Shown one piece after another: positions 18,506 through 28,860 of a DNA stretch of 64,000 nt. Under the pieces are notes generated by a model, which saw nothing but the letters and a program-made list of their open reading frames with translations, made no database searches and was not told where the DNA came from. Within the stretch, counting starts at the first letter, position 1; the number at the start of each line of letters is the position of its first letter. Both the position numbers and the translations under genes were made by a program. The DNA comes from JAGVPT01 sp035505655 (lineage in GTDB: Bacteria; Bacteroidota; Ignavibacteria; UBA10030; UBA8401), in NCBI GenBank assembly GCA_035505655.1, contig DATJQP010000125.1, positions 1 through 64,000 of the forward strand, in the 5' to 3' direction.

Positions 18506-20350
18506 CTACTTCCCGCCCCCCTGCCTTGTGGTATGGATTTTCAGCAATCTGGCGCCGTGATTCTTCACAGAGAGCGACAACCCCTCGCTGAATTCGCCAA
18601 GGTCTTTCCTGCTCCAGAGGTCGCGCACCGAGTATGTGCCGGTAAGGCCCATCTGTTCACTCTTCAAAGATATCATGATCGAATCCCGGGGAGCGGAACC
18701 TGTGGGATACTCCGTAAAGAGATGGAATCTGACCGTGGCTCCTTCGGTGTGCGATACGCATTCTTTGTCGAGGCCGACAAGAGAAGAAAATGTATCGTAT
18801 CCTTCCGGAACGTCGTACTCGATCACCGACGTCGCGTGCGTGCCGATGCCGTCGGCGTATTCTTTGTCGTCGACGGTCAACGTGCTTCCCCCAACGCTGG
18901 TACCGACCTTCGCATCACTCCATCCGCAAGTAGCACTATTCCATTTGAGGCTGACAAGCGGCAAGGTGTCGGGTCTTCCGGATTTCGTCGCGCCGGTTCG
19001 GATGAGTCTGGGCTCAATCCAGTCGGCGTGGTCCCAGTTGTTTCCGTTTCCACCGTCGGTAACGACGAGATACAATTTGCGGGCATTGCCGATCTTCACG
19101 CTGACTCGGGAGCTTTGTTCTCCCGGTTTATAGGTGAGAAGCGGGCTGCTCCAAAGGGCCTTGTTTTCCAGTATCGGTGAACGATCGACATAGAAGAGAG
19201 CAACATAGTTGTCGGAAGTACCCGAATCGCCGGCTATCCATGCTATTCGTTCACCGTCTTGGAAGAGGAGGCGGTTTTCCCTGCTCTTCCTGAGAACGGA
19301 AAGGACTTCCTCGTTTGTGATGAGGCCGAGCGTGAACTGATCGTTATCGGGAAGGTTTCCGCCGAACATCATGGGTGATCGGCAAATTGCGAAGAGCGAC
19401 ATCAGGGCGACCTGTTCATCTTTCGTGAGGTTGGCCATTCTCGGATTTCCCTGCTCCGCCCGAATCCCGATCCGGCCCAACGGAAGCATGTCTCCGTCCG
19501 GCCAATGACCCTGACGGAGGTAGGGGATCCATTTCTCGAAGAGCGAAAAATGTTCCTCGACCTGCGGCCAGGAATCCCAGAAGTCTCCGATGATACGCCA
19601 CATGTTGGCGTGAGCGCTGACGTGCTCTGCATCTTCCAGGGGCGTCGGACCCGGAGAGAGGCTTAGAACGATCTGCCGTCCGCAACCGTCGATCGCCTTG
19701 CGGATCATCTCAATTTCATCCTTGTGATAGGGGGATGAGATGTCGTCGACTTTTACGAAATCGACTCCCCAGGATGCATAGAGGCTGAAGATCGAGTTGT
19801 AATACTCCTGTGCGCCCGGCTTGCCGGCATTGACCGTGTACATGTCCCGGAGCCAAGAGGAGAGATTGCCGGTGCTATCGATGTCGGCGGCGGTGTAGCT
19901 GGTCCCGAGAATCGCGCTTTTCTTCGCGACAGCGAGTCTCGGAACACCGCGCATGATGTGGATGCCGAATTTCAACCCCAGCCCGTGGACGTAGTCCGCG
20001 AGCGGCTTGAAACCTTTCCCGCCGTCCGAAGATGGAAACCGGTTTACCGCGGGGATAAGCCTGCCGTAGTCATCAACGCTCATCCGGGGATTGACTTCGT
20101 TGTATCCGTGGGCCTTATCGTTCTCCACGTACCATCGGATATCGACGACGATGTATTCCCATCCGCATCCTTTCAGGTGTGCGGCCATATAGTCCGCGTT
20201 CGCCTTCACCTCCTCCTCGGTGACGGTTGGCCCGAAACAGTCCCAACTGTTCCATCCCATCGGAGGAGTCGGAGCCCAGCTTCCAAAATCCTGGGCGCGA
20301 AGCCCCGCCGAAAAGAGCAGACACACCGTTGCGGCGACGATCTTTTTCAT
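18506..20350 (-). CDS. GH27-type alpha-galactosidase family protein with C-terminal NPCBM domain
   Basis: About 614 residues from the ATG at 20350, preceded by AGGAG, giving signal peptide MKKIVAATVCLLFSAGLRA. The GH27 opening PTPPMGWNSWDCFG is followed by a barrel with the nucleophile Asp in DFVKVDD (about 202) and a candidate acid/base Asp in IIGDFWDSW (about 256). Residues about 475-590 form an NPCBM domain (LKWNSATCGWSDAKVG, DGIGTHATSVIEYDVP), a galactose-binding-like module often fused to GH27. The insert IHIMRGVPRLAVAKKSAI differs from eukaryotic-type alpha-galactosidases and is shared with a bacterial subgroup of less certain specificity. It would act on alpha-galactosyl (or beta-arabinopyranosyl) ends in the periplasm. 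Confidence 0.85.
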   Translation of the reverse strand: MKKIVAATVCLLFSAGLRAQDFGSWAPTPPMGWNSWDCFGPTVTEEEVKANADYMAAHLKGCGWEYIVVDIRWYVENDKAHGYNEVNPRMSVDDYGRLIPAVNRFPSSDGGKGFKPLADYVHGLGLKFGIHIMRGVPRLAVAKKSAILGTSYTAADIDSTGNLSSWLRDMYTVNAGKPGAQEYYNSIFSLYASWGVDFVKVDDISSPYHKDEIEMIRKAIDGCGRQIVLSLSPGPTPLEDAEHVSAHANMWRIIGDFWDSWPQVEEHFSLFEKWIPYLRQGHWPDGDMLPLGRIGIRAEQGNPRMANLTKDEQVALMSLFAICRSPMMFGGNLPDNDQFTLGLITNEEVLSVLRKSRENRLLFQDGERIAWIAGDSGTSDNYVALFYVDRSPILENKALWSSPLLTYKPGEQSSRVSVKIGNARKLYLVVTDGGNGNNWDHADWIEPRLIRTGATKSGRPDTLPLVSLKWNSATCGWSDAKVGTSVGGSTLTVDDKEYADGIGTHATSVIEYDVPEGYDTFSSLVGLDKECVSHTEGATVRFHLFTEYPTGSAPRDSIMISLKSEQMGLTGTYSVRDLWSRKDLGEFSEGLSLSVKNHGARLLKIHTTRQGGGK

Positions 20351-20423
20351 AATACTCCTGCTGAGGGCCGGCACTGAAGGGAAGCCGGACGCAGAGCGGC
20401 GGCCTTCCCAGGCGAGCCGCGGA

Positions 20424-21989
20424 TTACTTCACCTCAAGGGTCACGATCGATTTTGCCGGGAGCGCAACCGTCAGGATTCCTTTGGCCAGGGATGCGCCGG
20501 AGAACGGTTTTATGTTCACGTCTTCGGGCTTTCCAAAATCGTTATATGCGTTGATGGCTGCGGCTGTGATGATTTCGCCGGAAACCTTCGATCCTGCGTC
20601 GCCTTTCAGTTCGCATCGGATGTTTTGCGCCTTCGCAGGATCGAGGTTGGCGATCGAAATGTGGATCCGTCCTTCCTTGTCCCTTGAGGCAGACGCGCTC
20701 AGAGCCGGAAGCGAATTGACTCCGTCGGTGCACGAATCAGAGCGCAGATCCACCGGCAACATCACCGCGTCTTGGTGGACAGTGTACATTTTGAAAACAT
20801 AGTAGGTGGGCGTCAGCACCAATTGGTCCCCCTTCGTGAGGATCATCGACTGCAACACGTTCACCATTTGAGCGATGTTTGCCATCTTCACGCGGTCACA
20901 ATGGCTGTGAAAGATGTTCAGGTTGATGGCGGCCACCATGGCGTCGCGAAGTGTGTTCTGCTGGTAGAGGAAGCCCGGGTTCGTTCCCGGCTCGACATTG
21001 AACCAGTCCCCCCATTCATCGACGACGAGTCCGATCCTCTTCTGAGGATCATACTTATCCATAATCGCCGAATGTTTCTGAACTATTTCATCCATCCTCA
21101 AAGTGTGCGAAAGAGTGACGAACCAGTCCTTCTCGCCGAAATCGGTCGCGGATCCTTTTTTGTCCCAGTCGGAAACGGTATAATAGTGCAGCGAATATCC
21201 GCCCAAGTATCCCTGAAGCCATCCATCCTCGCCGTGCCATTTCTTCATGATCGTCTCGGTCCAGTTGTAATCCTCCTGGAGCCCGCCCGAAGCGATCTTG
21301 CAGAGCGGCTCCGGACCATAGTTCTTCAGGGCGAAGGAATAGCGTGCCATTTCGTTGGAGTAGAAATCGGCCGACATGATGCCGCCGCAACCCCAGTTTT
21401 CATTCCCCACACCCCAGAACCTCACCTTCCACGGCTTTTCCCTCCCGTTTTTCTTCCGCAGTTCGGTCATAGGATTGTCGCCGTCCGACGTCAGGTATTG
21501 AACCCATTCCGACATTTCCTTCACCGTGCCGCTACCGACGTTTCCGCAGATGACGGGCTCGCATCCGAGCTGGTCGCACAGGTCCATGAACTCATGAGTT
21601 CCAAAGCTGTTGTCCTCCGTAACGCCTCCCCAGTTGGAGTTCACCATTTTCGGACGATCGGCGCGCGGACCGATGCCGTCCTTCCAGTGGTATTCGTCTG
21701 CAAAGCACCCGCCGGGCCATCGGATGGCGGGGACTTTTATTTTCCTCAACGCCGCAACAACGTCGTTCCGAATGCCCCGCGTGTTTGGGATGGAGCTGTT
21801 CTCTCCGACCCAGACGCCGCCGTAGATGCCGTGCCCAAGGTGCTCGGCAAATTGTCCGTAAATGAATCTGCTGATAGTATCTTTGCCCGCATCGGCATGG
21901 ACGACCAGCGTATTCGTCGTTGATTGAGTCTGAGCATCGCGCGGAACGAGCATCAGCGCAAAGAGGAATGCAATGCATGTTCGAATCAT
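20424..21989 (-). CDS. GH51 alpha-L-arabinofuranosidase
   Basis: This 521-residue protein has a signal peptide (IRTCIAFLFALMLVPRDAQT). The GH51 barrel shows FIYGQFAEHLG, RWPGGCFADEYHWKDGIG, the acid/base Glu in GVGNENWGCGG (about 197) and the nucleophile Glu in VVDEWGDWF (about 325). The C-terminal beta domain (LPALSASASRDKEGRIHIS) is complete. Family members release arabinofuranose from arabinoxylan, arabinan and arabinosylated xyloglucan. It lies 73 bp ahead of the GH27 gene. Family assignment is secure; the preferred polymer is not visible. Confidence 0.94.
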   Translation of the reverse strand: MIRTCIAFLFALMLVPRDAQTQSTTNTLVVHADAGKDTISRFIYGQFAEHLGHGIYGGVWVGENSSIPNTRGIRNDVVAALRKIKVPAIRWPGGCFADEYHWKDGIGPRADRPKMVNSNWGGVTEDNSFGTHEFMDLCDQLGCEPVICGNVGSGTVKEMSEWVQYLTSDGDNPMTELRKKNGREKPWKVRFWGVGNENWGCGGIMSADFYSNEMARYSFALKNYGPEPLCKIASGGLQEDYNWTETIMKKWHGEDGWLQGYLGGYSLHYYTVSDWDKKGSATDFGEKDWFVTLSHTLRMDEIVQKHSAIMDKYDPQKRIGLVVDEWGDWFNVEPGTNPGFLYQQNTLRDAMVAAINLNIFHSHCDRVKMANIAQMVNVLQSMILTKGDQLVLTPTYYVFKMYTVHQDAVMLPVDLRSDSCTDGVNSLPALSASASRDKEGRIHISIANLDPAKAQNIRCELKGDAGSKVSGEIITAAAINAYNDFGKPEDVNIKPFSGASLAKGILTVALPAKSIVTLEVK

Positions 21990-22109
21990 TGGTAACGCTC
22001 CCGAGTCACGTTTATGATGTTGTCTGTTGTCGACCCTTCGGCGGCGATTGCCGGCGATGGGGCTATTCCCTACCGCATACGAAAATCAAAAAGAGAGACC
22101 ATGCCGGCG

Positions 22110-24893
22110 CTATTCGATCGTGAGAGCTTTCTTCAGGCGGATATCCTTCGACGAACTGCCGACCTGAACTTCCCATTCTCCCGGATAGATCGTGAAGTCA
22201 TTGACCCCGGTGTCGTAAAATGAAAACTCAGAGGCCGGGACCGTGAAGGTGAGGTTCTTCTTCTCCCCGGGGGCCAAGGTTATTCTCTGAAATCGCTTAA
22301 GTTGGTTGATCGGCACTTTGATCGATGCGCCGATCTTGTGGAGATAGACCTGTGCCACTTCGTCTCCTTTGACGCCACCTGAGTTTTCGATTCCCACCTG
22401 GATCATAAGCTCGCCATTCTTCCTGAGCGTATCGGCGCTCAGCCGCAGATCGCTGTACGTGAACTGCGTATAGGAGAGTCCGTAACCGAATGGAAACAGC
22501 ACCGGTTGGTCGAAGTACATGTATGTCCGGGGATGATCGATGAGGTCGTAGTCGGACATCGGAGGAAGCTGTGTCGTCGATGCGTAGAACGTCTCCGGAA
22601 GCTTCCCTCCCGGATTGACGTCGCCGAAGAGGACGTCGGCGATGGCTTTGCCCCCGAGTTCACCCGGATACCACGCCTCGACGATCGCTTCGGCCTTCGC
22701 TTCGCTTCCCTCAAGAGCAACCGGCCCGCCATTCTCGAGGAGAAGAATAATGTGAGGATTGACAGACGCGACAGCATCGATGAGGTCCCTTTGGACCTGA
22801 GGCAGTTCAATCTCGGTTCGATCGAGCTCCTCCCTTTCAATCTCGGGCGAAGTACCGAGGACGAGGATCACGACGTCGCTCTGAGAAGCCGCCAGCTTCG
22901 CTTTTGTGAAGTCACTCCTGCCCATGGACCAGGTCAATCGTGCCACCGCACCGAGAGCGTCATCGTAGTAGCGCATCTCGACGTCATAGGCCTTCCCGGG
23001 CGGCAGATTGACCTCCGTCTGGTTCGGTTGTTCGGCATGGTCTTTCCAGTCGTCGATGACCAGCTTTCCGTCCAGATAGAGCCGCGCGCCGTCGTCGTTG
23101 ACGGTGCCGATCTGGTGAATCGAATCGGGGGGAATGATCCGGCCCTTCCATCGAATGGAGAAATGATCCTCCGGCAAACCGGCCGCCGGAGCTCCGGTGC
23201 CAAAGCTGAAGTTGATCATCGAGTCGATCCGGGTGAGGAGAGGTTTTCCGGACATGTTCATGTTGTCAAAGTACTCGCCCATCATCCCGGTCTTCTCTGA
23301 TCCTTCAACCTTCCCGAAGTACTGAGGTTCAATCGGCCTCAATGAGCGGGCAGTAACGCCGCATCCCATCGCGTAGTTGACATTGATGCCGTAGGCAGCC
23401 GACTTTTCGGTGATCCCCTGAAGAGCGCTGACCCGGACATTCGGCCAACCGCTGTAGATTCCGAGCTGAGGTTCCTCGGCATTCGGACCGATCACCGCGA
23501 TTGAGTGTATTTTCTTTGAGTTCAATGGCAGGATTCCGTTGTTCTTGAGAAGCACGATCGATTTCTGCGCAACCTCGAGGGCGAGATCGCGGTTCTCTTT
23601 GGAATCCAGCTTCTCCTTCGAGATCGATGAATACGGCACCAGCGCCGGCGGGTCGAATTCACCCAACCGGAAACGGGCCGAGAGAACTCTCCCCAACGCG
23701 CGATCAAGATCCTTCTCATCCAACAAGCCCTGCTGAAGAGCCTCTTTGACGTACTCCCGATACTCCGTCCCGCAATCGAGGTCGCATCCTGCACGAATGC
23801 TGCTGGCCGCCGCTTCCGCACCCGTCTTGAAGAAATGATGTCCGAAGACCATGTCGCTGACGGCACCGCAATCGGAAACCACATAGCCCTCAAAACCCCA
23901 ATCGTGACGCAGCAGGTCGGTCAACAAAAAAGGGTTTGCGTTGGAAGGAACATGGTTGACCCTGTTGTACGACCCCATGATGGAGAAGGCCTTCCCTTCC
24001 ACGACGACCCGGTGAAATGCCGGCAGGTAATACTCGTACATACTCCGCATATCGACGTCGGAAGAACCGGTGTGACGGCGATCTTCCTCGTTGTTTGCCA
24101 TGAAATGCTTGGGGGTGGAGACGGCTTTGAGGTAATAGGGATCATCCCCTTGCATGCCCCGGACGAACGCAACGCCCATGCTGGAAAGAAGATAAGGATC
24201 CTCGCTGTACGACTCCTCATTACGGCCCCAGCGCGGATCCCTCGCGATATTGATGGTGGGACTCCAATAGGTCAGTCCTTTGCCGTCGGTAACATTGAAC
24301 GCCCGCGCTTCATCGGAGATGACGGAACCGACCCGGTGCACAAGCTCCGGCTCCCACGTTGCTCCCATCCCGACGGCCTGCGGGAAGGAGGTTGCTCCGC
24401 TCGCAAGGACTCCGTGCAACGCTTCACTCCAATAGTTGTAGCTTGGAAGTCCCAGCCGCGAAATTGAGTCGGTCTGGTTCGTCAATTGGGCGATCTTCTC
24501 GTCGACGGTCATCAGGCTGATGAGATCGGAGAGACGGTCTTTGTAGGAATGCGGCTCAAAGAGGTTCACGATCGTCGTGCTGATCGCCGAATCTTTGCCG
24601 GTTTTCTTTACGGAGAGAATCAACAGATAGTATCCCGGGCGGGGGAATGTCGCTTCGGTCGAAAGCCTGGAAGGATCTTTGAAGACGACTGCCCGATTCT
24701 GCGGACAGGTCCACTCTGTTTTAATCTTCGTCGCCTGCATGCTCGCCTCGAGCTGCACCGAATGCGTCGATTCCCAGTTGACGATCTGCTTGCTCCCCGC
24801 TTTGACCGTCGGCGGCTGGGCGGCCGACAACGTCCAAAAGATCAGCAGAAGGGCAGTAATCCCCGTGAAGATGGCGATGAGTCTTTGGTTCAT
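22110..24893 (-). CDS. GH3 beta-glucosidase/beta-xylosidase with PA14 and N-terminal Ig-like domain
   Basis: This 927-residue enzyme has a signal peptide (AIFTGITALLLIFWTLSA), then an unusual Ig/PKD-like segment at about 30-110 (STHSVQLEASMQATKIKTEW) before the GH3 barrel. The barrel has SYNYWSEALHGV, YWSPTINIARDPRWGRN and the nucleophile Asp in YVVSDCGAV (about 341). A PA14 domain lies at about 530-660 (GEYFDNMNMSG, DDGARLYLDGKLVIDDW) inside the alpha/beta sandwich, and an FnIII-like domain closes the protein. The YNYWSEALHG and CGAV context is typical of the xylosidase-like GH3 branch, but beta-glucosidases share it in part. It could remove glucose from the backbone ends of stripped xyloglucan. 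GGAG precedes the ATG. Confidence 0.9.
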   Translation of the reverse strand: MNQRLIAIFTGITALLLIFWTLSAAQPPTVKAGSKQIVNWESTHSVQLEASMQATKIKTEWTCPQNRAVVFKDPSRLSTEATFPRPGYYLLILSVKKTGKDSAISTTIVNLFEPHSYKDRLSDLISLMTVDEKIAQLTNQTDSISRLGLPSYNYWSEALHGVLASGATSFPQAVGMGATWEPELVHRVGSVISDEARAFNVTDGKGLTYWSPTINIARDPRWGRNEESYSEDPYLLSSMGVAFVRGMQGDDPYYLKAVSTPKHFMANNEEDRRHTGSSDVDMRSMYEYYLPAFHRVVVEGKAFSIMGSYNRVNHVPSNANPFLLTDLLRHDWGFEGYVVSDCGAVSDMVFGHHFFKTGAEAAASSIRAGCDLDCGTEYREYVKEALQQGLLDEKDLDRALGRVLSARFRLGEFDPPALVPYSSISKEKLDSKENRDLALEVAQKSIVLLKNNGILPLNSKKIHSIAVIGPNAEEPQLGIYSGWPNVRVSALQGITEKSAAYGINVNYAMGCGVTARSLRPIEPQYFGKVEGSEKTGMMGEYFDNMNMSGKPLLTRIDSMINFSFGTGAPAAGLPEDHFSIRWKGRIIPPDSIHQIGTVNDDGARLYLDGKLVIDDWKDHAEQPNQTEVNLPPGKAYDVEMRYYDDALGAVARLTWSMGRSDFTKAKLAASQSDVVILVLGTSPEIEREELDRTEIELPQVQRDLIDAVASVNPHIILLLENGGPVALEGSEAKAEAIVEAWYPGELGGKAIADVLFGDVNPGGKLPETFYASTTQLPPMSDYDLIDHPRTYMYFDQPVLFPFGYGLSYTQFTYSDLRLSADTLRKNGELMIQVGIENSGGVKGDEVAQVYLHKIGASIKVPINQLKRFQRITLAPGEKKNLTFTVPASEFSFYDTGVNDFTIYPGEWEVQVGSSSKDIRLKKALTIE

Positions 24894-24952
24894 TGAATGC
24901 TCCGAAAGGAATTAATCATGAATACCGACGATCTTCATTGACAGATCTTTCT

Positions 24953-26338
24953 TTATTTGAATGTTATCCAATCGACGTCGACGCTCCCTTCATCCTTCAT
25001 CTGGACAATCAGGTTGTGGAGGCCCGGCTGAAATTCCTTCAGCGGCGCGTTGACGACACTCCAGGCGGTCCCTTTGGGGATGACTATTTCGCCTATGACC
25101 GGGCCGGTGAGGCTCTCCAACATAATCCGGAGAGTGCATCCCGTTTCTGAAGCGGCTCTCACATCAATCGAGGCGGGCTTCCGCTCCCCGAAATCGACGC
25201 TGTTGTACTGAATCCAGGCATGCGCGGCATCGAATGTCGTTTTCCATCCCTCAGACCGATGGAGTGTGTCGAGCTCCGTCACCGACGCGCCGTTGTCGCT
25301 GATACGGCTGTACCGGTCAATCTGTATCCTTTTCGATGCGGAGGAGACTCCTACACCGCGTAGTGTAGGAATAACCTTCTTGATTGTACCGTCTTCGTTG
25401 AAGAAGAGGCTGTCCATCCTCACCGACCTGTTCTTGTCAAAGTGCGGGGACAAATCACTGTGATGATAGAAGAGGTACCATTGCTGGTTGAATTCGATCA
25501 CGGAACACTGGTTGGTCCAGCAATCGGGCGTTTCATCCATGATGACCCCTTTGACGACAAAGGGCCCCGCGGGAGAATTGCCGATTGCATATTCGAGTCT
25601 TTCGGATTTATTCTGCACGTGAGGGTACGTCAGATAGTAGATTCCTCGCCGTTCAAAAAGATACGGTCCTTCTTTGAGTCCTGAATCGGGCAATCCCTTG
25701 ACCACCTGCGGCTCGCCGGCGAGCTCGAGCATATTGTCCTTCAGTTTCGCGACAACGAAATTTCTCGCCGCCCAGCAGAGGTATGCCTGGCCATCCTTGT
25801 CGATGAACGGATTTGGGTCTATCCCGTGGACACCTTTGATCGGTGCGGGCTGCGGAGTAAACGGTCCGTACGGCGTTTCCGAAACGGCCACGCCGATCGA
25901 GAAACCCCGTCCATAGGTTGTATCTCTGGCCGGAGCAGGAAAATAGAAATAGTACTTTCCGTTCCTGTAAACACAATCGGGCGCCCACATCGCGAAGAGC
26001 TTCGGATTGACCCAGGGAACGCTATCCTGGCGTACGATGACGCCGTGGTCCGTCCAATCGACAAGGTTTGACGAAGAGAAGACGTGGTAATCCTCCATGC
26101 AAAACCAGCCCGGACGGCCGTGCCCGTCTTTTGCCAGGATATCGTGTGAAGGATAGAGATAGACTTTGCCGTCAAAGACCCGGGCGGCCGGGTCCGCGGT
26201 AAACTGGTCGAGGACGAGAGGGTTCTGACAGAACAGATCTGTTGCGAAAAGGGTCAGGAAAGCAGCCGCAATGAGCAGGCATTCGGCGCAGCGACGCATG
26301 ACAGAGCTTCCGCGGGAAGGGAATGAGATCTTTTTCAC
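24953..26338 (-). CDS. GH43 glycosidase with C-terminal CBM6
   Basis: I start this gene at the GTG at 26338: GGAG lies six bases upstream, the gene then avoids overlap with GH95, and a signal peptide (CLLIAAAFLTLFATDLFC) follows. About 461 residues. The GH43 propeller triad is Asp in FTADPAARVFDG (about 49), Asp in HGIDPNPFIDKDG (about 174) and Glu in LKEGPYLFERRG (about 223). Residues about 335-461 match CBM6 (DAAHAWIQYNSVDFG, TGCTLRIML, VDVDWITFK). GH43-CBM6 enzymes are mostly arabinofuranosidases or beta-xylosidases on xylan-type chains. An ATG at 26299 is the alternative start. Its position between GH95 and GH3 places it inside the side-chain-removal block. Confidence 0.88.
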   Translation of the reverse strand: MKKISFPSRGSSVMRRCAECLLIAAAFLTLFATDLFCQNPLVLDQFTADPAARVFDGKVYLYPSHDILAKDGHGRPGWFCMEDYHVFSSSNLVDWTDHGVIVRQDSVPWVNPKLFAMWAPDCVYRNGKYYFYFPAPARDTTYGRGFSIGVAVSETPYGPFTPQPAPIKGVHGIDPNPFIDKDGQAYLCWAARNFVVAKLKDNMLELAGEPQVVKGLPDSGLKEGPYLFERRGIYYLTYPHVQNKSERLEYAIGNSPAGPFVVKGVIMDETPDCWTNQCSVIEFNQQWYLFYHHSDLSPHFDKNRSVRMDSLFFNEDGTIKKVIPTLRGVGVSSASKRIQIDRYSRISDNGASVTELDTLHRSEGWKTTFDAAHAWIQYNSVDFGERKPASIDVRAASETGCTLRIMLESLTGPVIGEIVIPKGTAWSVVNAPLKEFQPGLHNLIVQMKDEGSVDVDWITFK

Positions 26339-26363
26339 ACGATTCTCCTCATCTGAATTCTCT

Positions 26364-28826
26364 TCACAATCGATCAAAGACATATTCTTTTCCGGCTTCC
26401 GTCCTCAGATCATAGAGAAAGGTCTTTCTCACCTCGACCGAATTCAGCTTCGCCTCGGGAGCAATAAGAGGCTTCTTGATCTCCGGCACCCAATAAAACG
26501 GATTCTCGTTCTCCCCCTGAGCCTGGAGAAGAGTTCCGTCCCCTTCAACCTTTAACGGCGAGTAGGATCGGATGCGGCAGTTGCCTCCGAGGTTGGATTT
26601 GATCACCAGCCTCGAGATCTTGCCTTCTTTCCATTCCATCTCTTTGATGTCGAATCCTCCGCGCGCGCGAAGGCCGGTGATCCTTCCTTGAGGCCACACG
26701 TCGGGCAACGCCGGAAGGACGAAGATCGCGCCGTCGTCGCTCTGCATGAGCATTTCCGCGATGCCGGCGGTGAAACCGAAGTTCCCGTCGATTTGAAACG
26801 GCGGATGGGCATCGAACATGTTTGCGTACGTTCCCCCTTTTTCGAACGCCGGCTTCTCGACAAGGCTTATCTGGTTTGTGATCAATTTGTAGGCATGGTT
26901 CCCGTCAAGGAAGCGGGCCCACAGATTGATCTTCCAGTTCATCGACCATCCTGTGGAAGGATCGCCCCGATAAATGAGTGACGTACGCGCGGCGTCAAAA
27001 AGCTCGGGGGTGCGGAACGGGGAGATCTGGTTGGATGGATAGACTCCGTACAGATGCGAAACATGTCTGTGGTGATCCTGCGGGTTGTCCCAGTCTTCGA
27101 TCCATTCCTGCAGTTGGCCGTACTTGCCGATTTGCATCGGAGGGAGCCGCCGGAGATCTTCCTTTACTTTTGAGACGAAATCTCCGTCCGTATGGAGAAT
27201 CTCCGCCGCCCTGATGGTCTTCGTGAAGAGATCGAAGAGCAATTGATTGTCCATCGTCGTTCCGGCGGAAATGGATGACGTGGGATGAGACGACGGAGCA
27301 TTTTCAGGCGAGACGGAGGGACAGACGACGAGCCAGTCATGTCCGGGATATTGGACAAGGGTGCTGAGATAGAACTCCACGGCCCCTTTGAGCACAGGGT
27401 AGACCGATGCGAGATATTTTTCATCGCCGTTGTACTCGTACTTTTCCCAAAGGTGCTGGCAAAGCCAGGCACCCCCCATCGGCCACATCCCCCAGAACGA
27501 TCCGTCAATCGGCCCGTTGATGCGCCAGAGATCGGTATTGTGATGGAGCACCCATCCGTCGGCGCCGTACATTATCTGTGCCGTCTGTCGTCCGGTCTCA
27601 GCCAGCTCCCTGATCATCTCGATAAGAGGCTCGTTCATCTCGCTGAGGTTCGTCACCTCGGAGGGCCAGTAGTTCATCTCCGTGTTGATGTTGACGGTAT
27701 ACTTGCTGTCCCACGGCGGATAGAGCTGATCGTTCCAGATCCCCTGCAGTGTCGCAGGTTGTCCGCCGGGCTGAGAGCACGAGATCAACAGGTAGCGGCC
27801 GAACTGAAAATAAAGGGAGGCAAGCTGAGGATCGTAGCCCCGGGAAAATTCGGCGATCCGGACGTCGGTGGGGTTTTTGACAGAATCTGTCACTCCAAGG
27901 TCGATGTGGACGCGGTCAAGATATTTCTGAAGGATCGCGATGTGATCCTGGAGCGACCGGTCGTAATCCCTCTTCAGCGCCTTCTGCAGAGACTCTTCCG
28001 CCCTGGCATCGGGGTCCGCGCTGATATCGGCGTAGTTTCTGAAACTTGATGCGATCGAGACATAGATCGTGGCGGCGTTGGCGTTCGTCACGGTGAGCAA
28101 GGTGTCGGCGGCAGAGACGGAGCCGCCTTCCGGGAGAATTTTCACCTCGGCCTGGAACCTCACCTTCCCTTTCACGGAATCGCAATCGCCTGTAACGCCC
28201 GACATGATCAATTCATCATTCCCTTTGACCGAAACAACGACCGCGGCGGGCCTGTCCATCGATGCGGAAAAACTGATGGAGCCCGGCCTGTCGGCGGTGA
28301 TCCGGGCAATGATGACCTGGTCGGGAAACGAAGCAAACACCCTGCTCTGATAGGTTGTTCCGTTGACGGTGTAGCGTGTCGTGGCGATTCCGGTCTCGAG
28401 GTTGAGCTCCCGGCAATAGCCGGAATATTTCTCGTGCCCGGGGAACAGAAGGTGAAGGTCCCCGACCGTCTGGTAGGGCATGCCGTTCGAGATTTTGCTG
28501 ATGAAGGTCTGATTGACCAGATCCTGCGCCTCCGTGTATTTCCCCTCAAAAATCAGTTTCCTGACTTTTGGCAGCGCCTCTCTGGCATCCGGATTGTCGT
28601 TACGATTCGGCTGGCCGGCCCAGACGGTGATCTCGTTTAATTGAATTCTTTCCCTGGACGGATCTCCGAAGACCATCGCACCCAAACGGCCGTTGCCGAT
28701 CGGCAGTGCCTCGACCCACTGTCGGGCGGGGTGATTGTACCATAGCTTAAGAAGAGAGTCGCTCTGGGCGTTTGCGGTACCGACGACCGTACTTGCAGCG
28801 AGAAGCAGGAGCAATGTTTTTTTCAT
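26364..28826 (-). CDS. GH95 alpha-L-fucosidase
   Basis: About 820 residues from the ATG at 28826, with GAAGGA upstream and signal peptide MKKTLLLLLAASTVVGTANA. The family opening WYNHPARQWVEALPIGNGRLGAMVFG is split here as WYNHPARQWVEALPIGNG and RLGAMVFG. Catalytic landmarks known from bifidobacterial AfcA are all present: Asn pair in YTVNINTEMNYWPSE (about 379 and 381), Glu in CPSVSPENAP (about 508) and Asp in FQIDGNFGFTAG (about 680). GH95 removes alpha-1,2-fucose, as on fucosylated xyloglucan. It is followed upstream by fucU and an alcohol dehydrogenase, which links release of fucose to its metabolism. The call is strong. Confidence 0.94.
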   Translation of the reverse strand: MKKTLLLLLAASTVVGTANAQSDSLLKLWYNHPARQWVEALPIGNGRLGAMVFGDPSRERIQLNEITVWAGQPNRNDNPDAREALPKVRKLIFEGKYTEAQDLVNQTFISKISNGMPYQTVGDLHLLFPGHEKYSGYCRELNLETGIATTRYTVNGTTYQSRVFASFPDQVIIARITADRPGSISFSASMDRPAAVVVSVKGNDELIMSGVTGDCDSVKGKVRFQAEVKILPEGGSVSAADTLLTVTNANAATIYVSIASSFRNYADISADPDARAEESLQKALKRDYDRSLQDHIAILQKYLDRVHIDLGVTDSVKNPTDVRIAEFSRGYDPQLASLYFQFGRYLLISCSQPGGQPATLQGIWNDQLYPPWDSKYTVNINTEMNYWPSEVTNLSEMNEPLIEMIRELAETGRQTAQIMYGADGWVLHHNTDLWRINGPIDGSFWGMWPMGGAWLCQHLWEKYEYNGDEKYLASVYPVLKGAVEFYLSTLVQYPGHDWLVVCPSVSPENAPSSHPTSSISAGTTMDNQLLFDLFTKTIRAAEILHTDGDFVSKVKEDLRRLPPMQIGKYGQLQEWIEDWDNPQDHHRHVSHLYGVYPSNQISPFRTPELFDAARTSLIYRGDPSTGWSMNWKINLWARFLDGNHAYKLITNQISLVEKPAFEKGGTYANMFDAHPPFQIDGNFGFTAGIAEMLMQSDDGAIFVLPALPDVWPQGRITGLRARGGFDIKEMEWKEGKISRLVIKSNLGGNCRIRSYSPLKVEGDGTLLQAQGENENPFYWVPEIKKPLIAPEAKLNSVEVRKTFLYDLRTEAGKEYVFDRL

Positions 28827-28860
28827 CTTCCTTCGTATCAAGGTTGGATGCACAGCGGCA

